From: Drosophila pseudoobscura
Taxonomy: Eukaryota > Arthropoda > Insecta > Diptera > Drosophilidae
Assembly: GCF_009870125.1 (NCBI RefSeq)
Contig: NC_046683.1
Coordinates: 5,766,001-5,830,000, forward strand
Direction: 5' to 3'
DNA: 64,000 bases
Below, one piece after another: positions 47,601 through 59,130 of this stretch (position 1 is the stretch's first letter; every line of letters starts with the position of its first letter). Below the pieces are notes generated by a model, which made no database searches, was not told where the DNA came from, and worked only from the letters and a program-made list of their open reading frames with translations. A program made the position numbers and the translations under genes.

Positions 47601-48159
47601 TTTATGCGATTTATTGGAAGGGTAACCGATGCGACGCGACGCTTCGCCGACTGCGGCTGCTATCACTGCGCTGTTTGCCCTGAAATTTTTGTTATTAGCT
47701 CTGGCGGCCCATGGGAGGGGAGGGGGTGCACAGCCGAGCAAACAAGACAAAACGTGTTCGTCGCAGTGAAAGTAACAGGTGATGACCGCAACGGTCAAAA
47801 GACGAAACGGCTGCGACGGGCGTCGCTGTCAACGCATCCCAGCGTCGCGAGACCTTTTGGCCGGAAAGAGCGTGTGAAAGAGAGAGTGCATGACTACCAA
47901 AAGAAGAAATCCACAGATACGCACCTAATTGATATGATGAGCATTTCGATGCAGCAGCAGCAGCAGCTAGGTGTTATAATCATTTGTAACTTTCTTTCAA
48001 ACTCGCGCGCCCTTGGCAAGCTAATCGGTAATTTTTCAAACGAACCGCCAACATATATTGCAAAGAAGATGTTGCCGGTATAACAAAATGTCGCGACAAC
48101 AAATTACCGCAACATCTCCGTCGCAGAAATATATTATCGTTTTCAACGAATATAAAAAA
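44656..48159. other. intergenic region
   Basis: 5' flank of the claudin-like gene (44656 to about 45050), then AT-rich spacer. It has a Drosophila dispersed-repeat-like stretch at 45742-45930 and TATATG-rich DNA near 47110. No coding signal with family support. Confidence 0.5.
45742..45930. repeat. degenerate dispersed repeat fragment
   Basis: Starts AATACCCTTTGCAGAGAGTA and continues GATTTGGACCAGATTTTGCA, then near its end TTTTCAAGGGTATCAAA. This resembles the common Drosophila interspersed sequence that begins TACCCTTGCAGAGGGTAT. I recognise the pattern from memory and cannot assign the element family. Confidence 0.35.
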
Positions 48160-48253
48160 CTTGAACAATTCGTCAGTTTATTTACGGTATATTTTGAAAA
48201 TTGAAAGGTATATTTTGATATATTTCTGAGGGTCAGACCGTATATATGATCGG
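48160..48253 (+). promoter_or_regulatory. GGTATATTT-repeat promoter element, copy 2
   Basis: Begins CTTGAACAATTCGTCAG, then TTTACGGTATATTTT, AAAGGTATATTTTGATATAT, and ends CTGAGGGTCAGACCG. The same order of units as copies 1 and 3. It points to the right, towards the unexplained exon-like block at 48860. Confidence 0.6.
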
Positions 48254-48859
48254 ATTTTCTGATGTTCTTACCACCATGTCTAGCTCATACACCTTGCAAA
48301 TTGTATACATTGTATTTTCCAGTATATTTTGAGAAGCGTTATTGACTCACCCTCTTGTCAAATGCACCAATGTAGAAACCGCAGTTCAGCTGAAAGATAT
48401 CATGGGGGTTTTTGAAGAGATTGAAGAGATAAGATACTATATACTGTATGGTTAGTGGTGATAGTACGTTCTCGTCTGTTTTTAAAACAGTCGATAGGTG
48501 CGTGTCGTGTCGTGACTTGACTAGGGCTGCAAAACCAAATTATATTTCAACTTTCAACTGTGGCGCGAAAATTTCAAAACAATTTCGATCAGATCCGATC
48601 AAATCGAAGCGCAAGTGCAAGTGAATTGGGTAGCCTCCAGAAGCAGCATACGGCCACGGTACAGGCTAGTGGAACAGCACAGCAGCAGACGGCCACGGTG
48701 AAGCGCAATATTGAACAGCAGCCGCTGGCCAAGTGGCCGCTGCCAATTGCCATTTGGTAGCCCCCGACAAGCTCAACATCATCAGCAACAAGTGTGTATT
48801 TAATGCAGTTCTTTGCAAGGAGCAAGGATATTTATCTTGGTTGCTTTTCCTTATTTTAG

Positions 48860-49272
48860 CATTCGGAGACAATGGCTATGTAGTCTCTCTCGAGCACTGC
48901 TACCACAAGCAGCAACGACCGCTGGGTATACCAGATGCAGTGTCCAGGCTTCCTGCTGCGGCATCGCCAACAAGGAAATGCAGTACCAACATCCAGTTAG
49001 CGCAGTCTCCTGTGCCGGCAAAGCGTGGGAGGAGGAAGCTAACATCTAACGTTGCTGTTGCTCCACCCCCCCACCACCACTTCTGCCCAATATTCTATCT
49101 TTTCAAAACATTCCAAAAAGTGCCATTTGTGGATGACCAGTTAAGAAAATGTATTAACTATTTAAAGCGGCCGGAAATGTTGGAGGGAAAAATTAACTTC
49201 GTGTCTCACTTGACATATTTCAAGAACGAACCTTTCTTCATCATGATAGATGAGTATCATATCCCTCATATG
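48860..49272 (+). CDS. candidate coding exon of an unrecognised gene
   Basis: A 413-base block with a good acceptor (pyrimidine-rich tract then TTATTTTAG) at its left edge and a perfect GTAAGT donor after 49272. One frame is open throughout, and codon use looks coding, especially in the second half. That half encodes a hydrophilic segment with PVPAKRGRRKLTSN, then VPFVDDQLRKCINYLKRPEM and FKNEPFFIMIDEYHIPHM. If the donor is not used, the frame runs 26 codons further and stops at 49350. I know no family with this sequence. There is no convincing upstream ATG exon: the well-framed ATG near 48275 reads only 18 codons. A decayed gene or a non-coding exon is possible. Confidence 0.35.
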
Positions 49273-49637
49273 GTAAGTGTTCGACTCAACCGTCTCCACC
49301 TCCTGATCCAGCTGCTTCGGCAAATTAAAATTAAATTAAAACAGCTTTGAAAAAAGTTTCTTCATATAATATTAACGAAATAGGGTATACCTGTTCAAAA
49401 ACTCTGGTTGACGTGACATTTAACACTCACTTATGTTGCCACTGTTTTTTTGTTGACCTTTTAAGCAAATTAAACCTTTTTTCCTACATTATACAATAAA
49501 AGAGAGTACTTAAAAGTAGTCAATCAGGTAGAAAATTGATTCATCAACGGTCTAAAATTATGCGGGCAGAACTGAGGGTTTTAGTTAGCCAGCATTATTC
49601 AACGGAATATCAAAAACGAGGAATATGCAAAATAGAA

Positions 49638-49712
49638 CTTGAACTCGTCAGTATATTAACGGTATATTTTTTAAATGAGACGGTATGTTTCGGTATATTT
49701 CTGACGGTCGAC
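49638..49712 (+). promoter_or_regulatory. Socs16D: GGTATATTT-repeat promoter element, copy 3 (likely Socs16D promoter)
   Basis: Begins CTTGAACTCGTCAGTATATT, then ACGGTATATTTT, GAGACGGTATGTTTCGGTAT, and ends CTGACGGTC. TTCGGTATATTT is an exact match to Ohler motif 6. It points right, into the long leader of Socs16D. Confidence 0.6.
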
Positions 49713-51145
49713 GGTAGATTTTTTCGATAAGCACTGACTGTGGAGCACTTTTTCCTCCAAAATTGGAATCAAATTTTTTTTAATAGCTATGCGTGCAATT
49801 AATCAATATGTGTGTTGTTAACAATGTGCCAGTGCTAAGGAAAAAGTGCAAACTATAGGAAAAGGCGCAGCGCCAAAGCCCAGAGGCAGGCAAGTGCAAT
49901 ATATATGTGAAAATTGAGTGTGTGGTGTTCGCCCATGCCATGGAACTGGAGGAGAATTGTAATGAATGCTAATGCATCTGTGTAGGAGTGTGTGAGTGTC
50001 TGGCCTGGCGTGCGTATCAGTGTATGTGTATGGGTGTAGTGTGTGCCTGTGTGTGTGTACGCGAGATTCAGGAGAGCAATAATTAAATTAAGCAAAGGTG
50101 TTACATGCATGTGCATGTGGGTGGGTGGGTGTTAGCTTGTGTGTGTTTGTGTGTATATACAAAGTGACAAAATTCTAATAAGAATTTCGTGTTATCGCTG
50201 ACTGCACTCGCTCTCTCCCTCTCTCTCTCTCTCTCTCTGTCTATCTCTCTGGTATATGCCAAATGCATTATAAAAAGCGGCACCTATAAAAGTGCGCTAT
50301 CACACAAGGGGGTGGAGAGGGGGAAATACTAGCAAACGACGTACTACGAAAACGACGACGCACACGACAAGAAGGATGTGTGTTCGCGTGTATGTGTCTG
50401 CGTGTGTGTGTGGGGCGGCCAGCGCGTTGAATTTTTCCGGCTACTCCTTTTGGGCGCCTCTTTGAGTCGTATGTGTGTGTTTCAGAGAGAGAGATTCTTT
50501 ATTTGAGTGTGTGTGGAAGCTGCAGGCCGCTAGCGGTACTTTTTTACGCACTTCAATTTCCAATTGGAAATCTCCTCTTCTTTTTCTTTGGAGAGTTCGG
50601 CCCCCTTCCATCCCGTACTCCCGTACACCCGTACACCCGTACACCCGTCTTGCCTTGCCCCTCTCTCTTGGAGAATCCTGAATCCGAAATCCGAATCTCC
50701 GCCCAAAAATTTCCTGCCATCAATTTTCTCTGCGCACAAGCAGCACACGAGCCTGCCGCACGACGACGACGATGATGGAGGTGCGGTGCCCCGCGTGCCG
50801 TGCCGCCTTTGGTGGCACGAGAGTGTGTTGGGTGCAGCACGTAAAGCATGCACGGCGAAGAGGGGTTGTGGATTGTGGGTGGGGGGTGGCAGGACGAAAA
50901 ACGGCGCACGCAACTGTCATTGACCTTCAATTGCATTCGTTGCAAGTTGCAGGCGACGACGCCGCACCCAAAGGTCATAGGTTGTGCCTCGCCTGCAGTC
51001 CACACTCCAGAGTGTCTCTGCCACACAGTCCGCTGTGCCGTTGTCGGATGGATGTGTGTCATCAAAAATTTAGCTACTCGGAGACGTATCCTCATCCTGT
51101 CTCTCCTCTGTCTTTCTGCACAGCTATCGCCTCGCTTCTGAGAAA
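49713..51145 (+). other. Socs16D: probable 5'UTR/leader region of Socs16D
   Basis: No other gene is supported between the promoter element and the Socs16D start codon. It contains (TG)n DNA at 49980-50150, a (CT)n tract at 50211-50239 and a tandem GTACACCC repeat at 50618-50650. The transcription start is inferred only from the element at 49638. Confidence 0.4.
50211..50239. repeat. (CT)n tract
   Basis: CT run of nearly 30 bases, a potential GAGA-factor site near the Socs16D start. Confidence 0.85.
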
Positions 51146-54100
51146 ATGGAATCGTCCATTAAGCTTAAGGACAACAACTCCAATCCGAGCAGCAATTCGA
51201 ATGGCAACAATGGAGCAGCAGGAGCAGGAGCATCAGCAGGCGGCGGGGGCAGCGGCAGTGGCGTCTGCGTATCGAGCATCTGCAGCAGCGATAGCTTCAG
51301 CATCATGCCACCGCCGCATCATGAGCTGGTCAGCGCCAACAGCATCGAGCTGAATGCGGCCGCCTCCTTGAGCGATGACAGCGGTGTGCCATTGACCACC
51401 AATAGCTCCATATCCAGCGGTGATTCCTATCGCATTGGAATGTGCAAATTCGAAATTGAGGTGAGATCCGTTCAGCTTTTATCCTTTCAATCGAACGTGT
51501 AAATGTATAACCCTCCTGTTTGCTCCTGTTCCTTTCAGATGGTGGAAAGCGACGGCGAGGTCTCACAATTCGATTCGCTGGACAATTGCTCGGAGGGTGG
51601 CATGAGTGCTGAGAACTTTAATACGCTGAAAAAGGGTCCCTTGGCACCCATTGATCCGCCGCCCGAGTTCCAGGACTCGCCGCAGACAACGCTAGTGCGT
51701 TCCATCTCCAAGAATATTGTCAATAGCCTGCGGCGTTGGACCTCGTCGCAGTCATCGTTTGAGCACCTGAAGGATGATGTGACGACCAGCACCAAAGTGG
51801 CAGTAGAGCCCCCAACAAAGACTGCGGCTGCTGTGGCTGTGGCAGTGGCAGTGATGGCGCCGCCAGAGCAAACCCAAGCAAAGATCTGCCAAATGGAGGT
51901 GATGGAGAGCACCCATTTGAGCCTCAAGGAGTCGTACGCCATCAATAAGCATCTGTATGTGAGCGATTCGATACTGAATAGCCACACGGACAACATCTAC
52001 GACGAGCCCAACAATATTATCAGCAGTTCGTTGGGCAACAGCGTGGATCTTCTGGAGGATGAGGGCTGCTCCGATCAGAGCAGCTGCTCGCCACTGCCCT
52101 CACCGCCGCCGCCCGTCTCCATCATCAAGATCAAGCAGACACTGTGCCCCTACTATCAGGATCATACGCGCTACTTCAAGGCCATACCCACGGAGCAGGA
52201 CAGCATTGCGAGTGCCAAGGCGGCGGCAGCCGCCGCCTCCCAGCAGCGTTTCAATTTCAATGCTGCCGGCCTCTCGGAAATCCATGATTACGATTTGTAT
52301 TACGGAGCTCGGAGACAGCCGCCGTCGGACAACAGCAGTTTGAGCTTGCAGCGACGGCAGGCCAGCCTCTACAGCCCCCTGGGTGGGCATACGAGCCACT
52401 GTCACTACCACAACAACAACAACAACAGCACCAGCAGCAGCCAGGGGCACTACAACCACCCGTACAACAGCCATCCGCATCATCATCATCACCACCATCA
52501 CTACAGCGGTGGGACTGCTGCCTCGAGCCACGGGCATGGGCAGCGTCCGAACTCGAGGAATTCCCTCAATAGTCGCCTGAGCAGCTCGCACAATTCCCTG
52601 AACGTTTCGTCGGCGAATAAGCCCGATGATTCCATCTTTATAACGCAGGCCATGTCCCACGATGCGTTGTTTACACGCGAGATATCTGACTTCTATAATG
52701 TGCCCATCGATTCGGATATTTATGCGTTTCCCGTGGACATGATCGAGCAGCAGCAGCAGCAACTAGAGAAGGAAAAGGAAAAAGAGAAAGAGCGGCAGGT
52801 GACGGCAAACTCAGTGGCAGGAACAGGAGCTGGAGCTGGAGCAGGAGCAGGAGCCCCCACTTACCACAAGGCGGCCAGCAGAAGGAATAAACGCAACAAA
52901 CGCAAGCAGCGACACGGAGGAACGACTGCTGCGGGGGCGGGGACTGAGACGAGCGATGGGGATGGGGAAAAGTCAGGGAAACATGGAAAATATCGCACAC
53001 CAGTGGGGCTGGGGCAGGGACAGTGCCAGGGGCAAACGAGCGAGTCATCGGAGCCACTGCACATGACCCTCGACGAAGTGAAGCAATTCTATCACACACT
53101 CTACTCGGACGCGGGCAAATCCTGTGCATCCTCGGGCGGCGGCGGCGGCGGCGGCAGCGGGGGACCCAACAAACCGATGATGGTCAAGTCCAGCAACGAG
53201 ACGATCTGGAGTGTGTCAACGGCCACAACGAATGCCACCTCGACCACGGCGCGAACGCGCAGCAGTGTTGGCACCTCGAATCGTTCGACAAATGCTGCGG
53301 GCGCTGGCGGGGGTGGCTCTGCCAGCGATGGCGGCAAGTATCTGAGCAAACAGAGCAAACACAATCTGGACAATGATAAGCTCAACAACAACAACAACAA
53401 CAATAACCAGCAAACGCCCACGCAACAGCAACAGCAGCAGCAGCAGAACCTGCAACAGCAGCAGCAACAGTCATCGGAGAAGCCACCCGCGGGGGAGCTG
53501 CAACTGCAGCTACAGATGCAACACCACCAGCAGCAGCATCCGAACAATAAGCATGTGGTGCACTCGGAAAAGAAGTCACAATTTACGCTTAATCTCAAGC
53601 AAAAGTTCTGCAGCATCTTTCGCTTTCGTCGGAATCATCATAGTCGTTGTCGCGCCGCAGCCGCCTCTGTGGCGGCGGCGAATGCGGCTGCAAATGCGAG
53701 TGCCACGAATGCCGCATTGGCTGTGGAAGCAACTGCTGTGGCTGCTGAGGGCCAGGACCAGGAGTCGTCACCAGCAGCAGTCACAGCAACACCAGCCACC
53801 GCCCCAGGGGAGTCATCGTCCGATGAGGGACTCAAGAAGTTCCAGTCGCGTGCACTGCCACCATTACCAAAGAAGGGTAAATAAATGACACCTACTCCTG
53901 CCCACAGAATCTCTAAAACATTCTCCTCCTCCTTTCCTTTCCTCTACTTGCGCTTCTTTCAAGCAGCAGCCGCCTATGCCATAGATGAAGCTGTCGAACA
54001 ACCCGAACAGGAGGATCAACAGCAGAAGAAGCAACCTGGTGGCCAAGAGCCGCGTGCATTGCAGTTTACCTCAAGCATTGAAAAAGTCAAAGACGTAAGC

Positions 54101-55302
54101 AATAGTGGGTCCTATGCCAGAGCTACATCTATGTCTAATCTTTGTTGCCTTTGCAGTACGGCTGGTACTGGGGTCCCTTGTCTGGGGAGGCAGCCGAAAA
54201 GGTGCTCTCGAACGAGCCGGATGGCTCTTTTATTGTGCGCGATAGCTCCGATGATCATTACATATTCTCGCTAAGCTTCAAGCTGAACAATTGTGTGCGA
54301 CATGTGCGCATTGAACAGGATCAGGGTAAGAACTCTGCTGTTTCCCCTCCTGTAATCGATACTCATGCCCAATTTCTGTTCTTTCAGGGACCTTCTCCTT
54401 TGGCTCTTATGCCAAATTCAAGTCGCAAACCATCACCGAATTCATTGAGAAGGCTGTCGAGCATTCGCGAAGTGGCAGGTGAGAACAAATCTCAGGAACT
54501 TCCCCCTTGGATATTTACTAATCCTGCACCCGTTTTTTTTACCACTTCAGATATTTATTCTTTCTGCATCGCCGGCCAGAGCATGGACCAATGCGTGTGC
54601 AATTAACCAATCCAGTATCTAGATTTAAGCATGTACAAAGCCTGCAGCACATGTGCAGGTGGGTGTCCTTCCTCTATGTCTACGGCTAGTCCGATTTCTT
54701 CCCCTTAAGTGAATCCTGCATTCGCCTGAAGTCGCGCCTCTGCTGCTTGGCCCGCTGTTTACGGCTGTAGGGCGGCCCCATATTCGGCTTGGGCGCATCC
54801 AGCGGTGGGCGGGGACGCGGACAGCGCACTCGTAGCCAGGCTGTCAGATATTTCAAAATTTTCAATTCCATTTTATTTACATTTTTACCTATTGTTTACC
54901 CAAAAAATGACTGATTTGTATTTCTATTGTATTCCCATTTCAGATTTGTTATACTAAAGGCGGTTATACGAAAGGATCTTATACAGACGTTGCCATTACC
55001 AAGAAGACTTTTAGACTATCTTAACTATAAGCATTGCTACTCCGAGCAGGTGGAGTCCGACAGTTCCCATTCGCAGGTAAGTCGCAGAGAGCAACCCGTC
55101 GAATCCCATCCATCATCCATCAGCCATGAGACATTTTTAAAGCGTTTCGCAGATTAAACCAATGATTTAGGATTCAACATTGATATTTTGTCGATATTTA
55201 AATGTTAAGATAATCTCCCATCCATTCGCTTATGGGAACACAGTCCGGTTCATTTTGCAATATATTTATTTATTTTAGATTTCTGGCGATGGAACCATGT
55301 AG
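51146..55302 (+). CDS. Socs16D: suppressor of cytokine signalling, SOCS6/7 type
   Basis: Eight exons: 51146-51460, 51539-53876, 53964-54094, 54157-54325, 54388-54478, 54551-54658, 54944-55076, 55279-55302, giving 1102 residues. The N-terminal 800 residues are low complexity, rich in Gln, Asn, Ser, His and Ala runs. The SH2 domain starts [17 protein letters not shown], with the phosphotyrosine-binding arginine in [11 protein letters not shown]. The SOCS box follows ([24 protein letters not shown]), the Elongin/Cullin-5 recruiting part. Such proteins bind phosphotyrosine targets, often of receptor tyrosine kinase or JAK/STAT signalling, and bring them to a ubiquitin ligase. The last 8 codons depend on splicing at 55077; without it the frame reads on to a stop at 55155-55157. 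All junctions keep frame. Confidence 0.93.
54686..54871 (-). CDS. small basic protein nested antisense in a Socs16D intron
   Basis: A 61-codon frame lying wholly inside Socs16D intron 54659-54943. The ATG at 54871 has a good context (AAAATGG). The N-terminus is a short amphipathic helix ([16 protein letters not shown]), then a Pro-rich linker ([20 protein letters not shown]), then a Lys/Arg/Gln-rich helix ([20 protein letters not shown]). This domain order suggests a mitochondrial or ribosome-associated microprotein, but I recognise no family. The frame is not simple sequence, unlike most shadow frames nearby. A chance frame remains possible. Confidence 0.45.
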   Translation of the reverse strand: MELKILKYLTAWLRVRCPRPRPPLDAPKPNMGPPYSRKQRAKQQRRDFRRMQDSLKGKKSD

Positions 55303-57230
55303 GAGATGGAGATGGAGATGGACATGGGGATGGCAAAGGCGGACTCGGAAGCGATTCGCTTGTGACAAAAACAAAAAGTAAACGAAAGCAACAGAAATTA
55401 TTACCTTACATAAGTAGTAGAATTTAAACAAACGAAACAAAGAAACGCGAAATGCAAAACAAGAAACAAGCAAGTAACGAAACGAAACATTAAAACCGTT
55501 AAACGTTCTGTATAACAAGAACAAAGGAAACAACAAAACAACAACAAAAACAAAACAAACAAAAACGTTAAATAAGTAAAGTAAATGGAAGAAATTGTTA
55601 GTTTTGCTAAAAATAAAAACCATGAAGAAGTAGTAGAAGCTGAGGAAGTAGAAGAAGGCGATGACGAAGTAGCAGAAGAACAGGAAGGAGAAGGACGAAG
55701 AAGAACACAAAATTCAAAACTCTGTTTATTGATCATTTTTTTGTACTCGGTGCTATACTATAAATATAAAAACTATTTAATGAAGAAAAGGAGGCAGAGA
55801 GGAGACGAAGCAGAAAGCAGGACGAAGAAGAAAAGGAAGAAGGAAGAAAGAAGAGCAAACAAAAGCTACAACAAAATGGAAACACGAAACAGAAAAAATA
55901 TTATAGATATTATAGAAATTATGCGGTAGTCAAGTAAACGAAATAACGAATTAACTGAAAAAAATTGTACATAAAAATATGTTTGAGAAATGAGGAGCCA
56001 TATGCCACCCAGCAGAACCCCCCGCCACCCAGCCACCCAGCCATCCTGCAACAAAGAACCCCGCCACCCGGATGGGGCCTACGTTTTTCATTAATTAATT
56101 TTATGCTTGCCTTTTAGCTGTGATTTATATAAGGTGTCTGAGTCGACTATGTCGGCAGTATTTTGTTCAAGCTGCAATTTGATATTTATAGAATTATGTG
56201 TCACGACGAGAGAAGAAAGAGCTCGCTCTTACCGAAAGGACAGACAGAGCAAATGTAAAAGCAATCTTAAAACAATCTTAAGTTCAAGCAAAGACTTTTC
56301 ATATATATAGGTATAGGTCTTTGTTTCAAGTCAAAAAATACTCGAAAGCATGAGGTGGAAAACCGAACCAAAACCGATACAAAACGATCGAAACGAGTGG
56401 GACAGCAATAGAAAGAGAACGAGAAAGAGAAGAGTAGGAAAAGGAAAATAAAAGTGAAACAGAAACAGAAACACCAACAAAGAGCATATTGTATATTCAT
56501 ATTGCTTAGATTTATTTCAATTGTTGACTAATTATGGTTTCGGATTTGTTGTTATTTATGTTTTAAGCTCCCAAACAACCCACCCCCCGCATACCATACC
56601 ACATTTTTTTTTTGTGTATACTATTATTATTGCTCATGATTGAATTGTTTATACGTTGTATTTATTTCTTTTTTGTATAAATATATATGTATACGACATT
56701 TGTGTATGTATGTGTGTAGGAGAGAGGGGGCTACCACCTCTTCCTCCTCCCATGAAACAAAAAAGAAAACTGAAACCAAAACCAAAAACCGAAAACTCCA
56801 ATCAAAATTCTTGGGTTCATTTTTGGGGCGCTCCTGATCCCTCCTAGCCTACCTTTCCCTCCCCCTCCACTGCTTCGGGCAGCGAATGAACAAACAATTT
56901 AACGAAACAAAAAAAACAAAAGAATATTTGTCTATGGAAATTATTATAAACGAATGGATGATAGAGAGATGCATGGCGTAATGAGGACAGAGGGAGAGGA
57001 AGGAGTACTGGGAGGTCACAGAAAATGAGCAAAACAACAAAGGCAATATAAAGACAAATTTTTAATAATAAAAAGTAAACAATGAAAAAAATGAAAAATT
57101 CTTTTATTTGTTTGAGAGTATACCTATATTTTGAATTTGAATTCAAATTGTTCAATTTTGATAACAACTTGATAACGATAACGGAGCACGGCACCGATTA
57201 ATATAAAGCCGCCGCTCTCTAGTGAAGGAG
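55303..57230 (+). other. Socs16D: Socs16D 3'UTR
   Basis: A-rich, with AATAAA signals near 55610 and 57066. It holds one ATG-started frame of 114 codons at 55585-55929, Glu-rich then Lys/Arg-rich (see findings). Confidence 0.55.
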
Positions 57231-57507
57231 GAAAGCCCTCTAGCGGAAAAATTAAATTTCAAATTTGAAGTTTACATTGTGTCCGCCGATGGAAATGGAT
57301 GCGCTGATCATCTTTATGGCCACTACTTCTGACAAAAGAGGGCGGGTTGAGATTAGGCAACTCAGCACTGGTTCAGTTTTTACATAAGAGATGGTACTGC
57401 TTTAGTGTTGTTTTTACATAAGAGATGAATCTGCTCTGGTTCCCTTATGTACAAAACAGAGGGCACTTAATTTATATTGTGACTTAGATGGCGGCTTGGA
57501 AATTGTT

Positions 57508-57522
57508 GGCGCCATCTAGTGC
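57508..57522 (-). promoter_or_regulatory. CTCF-like site
   Basis: On the minus strand GCACTAGATGGCGCC matches the CTCF core CCASYAGRKGGCRSY at 14 of 15 positions. It lies just beyond the Socs16D 3' end, a plausible domain boundary. Confidence 0.5.
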
Positions 57523-57897
57523 TCATGAAATTAGTGAAGGATTGCAAGCAAAATTTTCAACTGAAATAAAAATGATCTTTTGAAAAGGACTACTTCGAGT
57601 GCGGGGTTGTCTCTAAAATTGGTTTAAAAATCTAGAAAGAAGTCGTTATTAACCCATTAATAATATATCTGTATTTGTGGGATCAGCATTTATAGTTCAG
57701 AATAAAAGTCCATACTTTTCCGATCATAATACATTTTAATTTATAAAATCCGCCTAAAGTCAAATAACTTAGAACATGAGAAAAAATCGCTTTTATATGA
57801 GCACTTCCATTCAGGCATTTCGTTTTGCCTTTTTTTATTTATAAGTTTTCAGATCAAAATGGGAAAATTCGGTAACTTTCAATAAATTTAGAAAATA

Positions 57898-58150
57898 ATG
57901 TCGGGACAGAAGTGGAAAGGGAAACCGGTTTTTATTGACTTTTTATGTATTTTGGCATGGTAGACTTTTTGGCGGAAATGCCCATATTCTGATTATTAAA
58001 CCATTCAATACAGGGTATTACACTGTCGAGGCACTCGACTACGATGCTTTGCAGATACATATGTTGCCCACTCAAGAGTTAATGGCAGAAAGATTAAAAT
58101 CTAGATGGAGCCACGGGTCTCGAAATCAGTTAGACGCGAACAATGATTAA
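57898..58150 (+). pseudogene. frame-disrupted protein-like stretch of unknown origin
   Basis: An ATG at 57898 opens a 21-codon frame (MSGQKWKGKPVFIDF...) that stops at a TAG. One frame over, a 71-codon frame continues (LFGGNAHILIIKPFN, GYYTVEALDYDALQIHML, ELMAERLKSRWS) and ends at 58150. The two overlap and read like one sequence with a slip. No family recognised. Confidence 0.3.
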
Positions 58151-59130
58151 GGCGAAACTACTATATTAGCTAGTCCGCTTAAACTTGCGCTTTCAATCAC
58201 TCAATCAATGGCTTAGTTAATGTCGAAAAGGTGTGTTCCCCTCCCACAATCATGCAATCAAGACTCATAAATGAGTGGGGAAGCATTCATCGGTTCAGTC
58301 GAAAGATCATAATGGGGGAAGAACATCATTTTTCTTCGAATAATTTTGGAAAATAGGTGCTATAAATTGTAACGGATTGCAAGAGGGGGCGCCTCTTCTC
58401 TCCCAACAAAAACCTGGAAACTGGTCGACTTTTGATGCCTCTTTTGTTTCGGCTTTTTTGTTTGTGCCTCCGCCTCATGTATCCTCTGTTGCTTTTCGTG
58501 TTTTTGTGGCTTTTCATTTTTCCCAAACAACGAGACGAGCAGCAACCGTCTTGTGATTAATTACATTTTCTTTTACCGGTTTTCTCTTTAGACTTTTTTC
58601 AATTCAATTTTTTCGGCTTCGATAGTGGAGTGTGGATTGTGGAGTGTGCAGTGCAGTGCAGCGCCGTCAACGTCGCTATTTGAAATTAAATTTTGATTAA
58701 TTGCCGCCGCCGACGGTCCGAGTTTCGACGTTCGACGTTCGATGGTCGGCACCTTTTTGGTGTTTTCTTTTTTTTTTTGTGGACGGCGCTACGGGAAAAG
58801 TGTTTTGCAGCCGCACTCGGAATTCGCTGCACTTGCCGACAGTCGGCCTGCCCCGCACACCCTCACCCTCACCCTCCCGCTGGGATGAGGATGAGCGGAC
58901 GGACCGTCCGTCAAGAAAAAACGATGTCTGGAAACGAAATAATTTTCAGGTGTGAAAAATTTTGAAATGCGCTTTCAATTTGCGCTGCCCGAGCCGACAA
59001 CCGAATGCACAAGGAAGCAGAAGGAGGGGCAGGAGCAGTGAAGAAAGAAGTGGAGAAGAGGCAGAAGGAGGAGTAGCAGCAGCAGAAGAGCGCGCCCCAT
59101 TAACGCAGCAACCAAATAAAGTCATTACCA

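Larger units (their letters stand above)
57231..59130. other. intergenic region
   Basis: Holds a CTCF-like site (57508-57522), a frame-broken protein-like stretch (57898-58150) and, from 58620, GC-richer DNA with a duplicated CGACGTTCGACGTTCGA at about 58726 that could be the leader of the candidate gene at 59131. Confidence 0.45.

Noticed and set aside
50772-51353. 193-codon frame beginning MMEVRCPACRAAFGG with Cys/His spacing like a zinc finger
   Set aside because: It runs out of frame into the first Socs16D coding exon and turns into Ala/Gln simple sequence there. The Cys/His pattern is single and incomplete.
52100-52762. 220-codon minus-strand frame rich in Val/Met
   Set aside because: Shadow of the His/Asn/Ser repeats of Socs16D exon 2.
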